Positions 63,908 to 64,000 of a stretch of DNA of 64,000 nt are shown here, one piece after another. Source of the stretch: Bradyrhizobium sp. dw_78 (GTDB taxonomy: Bacteria > Pseudomonadota > Alphaproteobacteria > Rhizobiales > Xanthobacteraceae); the NCBI RefSeq assembly GCF_018449525.1, contig NZ_JAAVUS010000008.1, positions 298,775 through 362,774 on the forward strand, given 5' to 3'. Within the stretch, counting starts at the first letter, position 1, and every line of letters begins with the position of its first letter. The notes under the pieces are model-generated. The model searched no databases, was not told the DNA's origin, and saw nothing but the letters and a program-made list of their open reading frames with translations. The translations under genes and the position numbers were made by a program.

Positions 63908-64000
63908 TTGAAGGGACAGGTAGAGAGAAGCGCGTACGCTTCCAATGTTTTGGAGCTTCGTGCTCCATCTAACCTGATATCGATCTCCGGTCTTGAGAAG
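63908..64000 (+). CDS. Start of a gene running off the right edge, possibly an ABC ATPase
   Basis: A TTG start at 63908 sits seven bases behind CGGAGG (63895-63900), and the frame stays open to the end. The 31 residues read MKGQVERSAYASNVLELRAPSN and then LISISGLEK. The last nine resemble the first strand of an ABC transporter ATPase, but this is too short to be sure. The shared operator suggests it belongs to the amidohydrolase/Rieske regulon. Confidence 0.4.
   Translation, partial: MKGQVERSAYASNVLELRAPSNLISISGLEK

Overview
This window is a stretch of a GC-rich alphaproteobacterial chromosome. The gene content points to the Bradyrhizobium / Rhodopseudomonas / Afipia group (Nitrobacteraceae). 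The support is inference from the sequence alone: alphaproteobacterial-type AroC, ClpS, Dxs and HU, expanded families of orphan periplasmic binding proteins, many acyl-CoA enzymes, and a composite palindromic repeat found in three places. There is no complete insertion sequence, prophage, CRISPR array or rRNA operon. There is one tRNA gene, tRNA-Gln(TTG).

Layout. (1) 1-17.5 kb is mostly housekeeping: the 3' end of aroC, an adenylate/guanylate cyclase, clpS, a DUF1194 von Willebrand protein, a TonB-dependent siderophore receptor, two RNA methyltransferases (RlmD-like and TlyA-like) overlapping by 8 bases, a nucleoside 2-deoxyribosyltransferase, dxs, xseB, a histone-deacetylase-family protein, a secreted 5'-nucleotidase, an enoyl-CoA hydratase and a LysR regulator. 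(2) 17.6-24 kb carries an orphan ABC binding protein with an SDR, a truncated TonB-plug gene next to a MITE-like inverted repeat, two very small genes, an acyl-CoA dehydrogenase and tRNA-Gln. (3) 24.2-31.9 kb is a self-contained uptake unit: a BMP-family ABC importer (binding protein, two permeases, double ATPase), a protein made of three tandem RidA domains, and a divergent LacI regulator with operator-like palindromes between them. (4) 32.4-41.3 kb is an acyl-CoA catabolic cluster with two more orphan binding proteins of the same subfamily, an enoyl-CoA hydratase, a CaiB-type CoA transferase, two LysR regulators, an acyl-CoA dehydrogenase and the remnant of an ABC ATPase. (5) 41.5-48.7 kb is a nucleobase catabolic cluster: an MFS transporter, rutR, a RutR operator, rutABCD and guanine deaminase. 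(6) 49-58.9 kb holds HU and a periplasmic PQQ/cytochrome oxidation module: a beta-propeller protein, a diheme cytochrome c, a PQQ alcohol dehydrogenase with a lanthanide-type DxD motif, a PQQ sugar dehydrogenase fused to cytochrome c, an aldo/keto reductase and an aldehyde dehydrogenase. (7) 59.3-64 kb holds a MarR regulator, a dihydroorotase-like amidohydrolase with an extra C-terminal domain, two Rieske proteins and a ferredoxin reductase. This operon is bracketed by two copies of the same 20-bp operator, and a new gene runs off the right edge.

How they fit together. From about 24 kb on the window reads as a string of regulated catabolic islands, each with its own regulator (LacI, LysR, RutR, MarR). 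Two of them, the RidA3/BMP unit and the rut/guaD unit, concern nitrogenous heterocycles or the enamine and imine by-products that RidA proteins clear. The PQQ module oxidises alcohols and sugars in the periplasm and passes electrons to cytochrome c, with a cytoplasmic-type aldehyde dehydrogenase nearby. Remnants (ABC ATPase, flavin monooxygenase, TonB plug) and dispersed repeats at the joints suggest these islands were assembled by repeated insertion and deletion.
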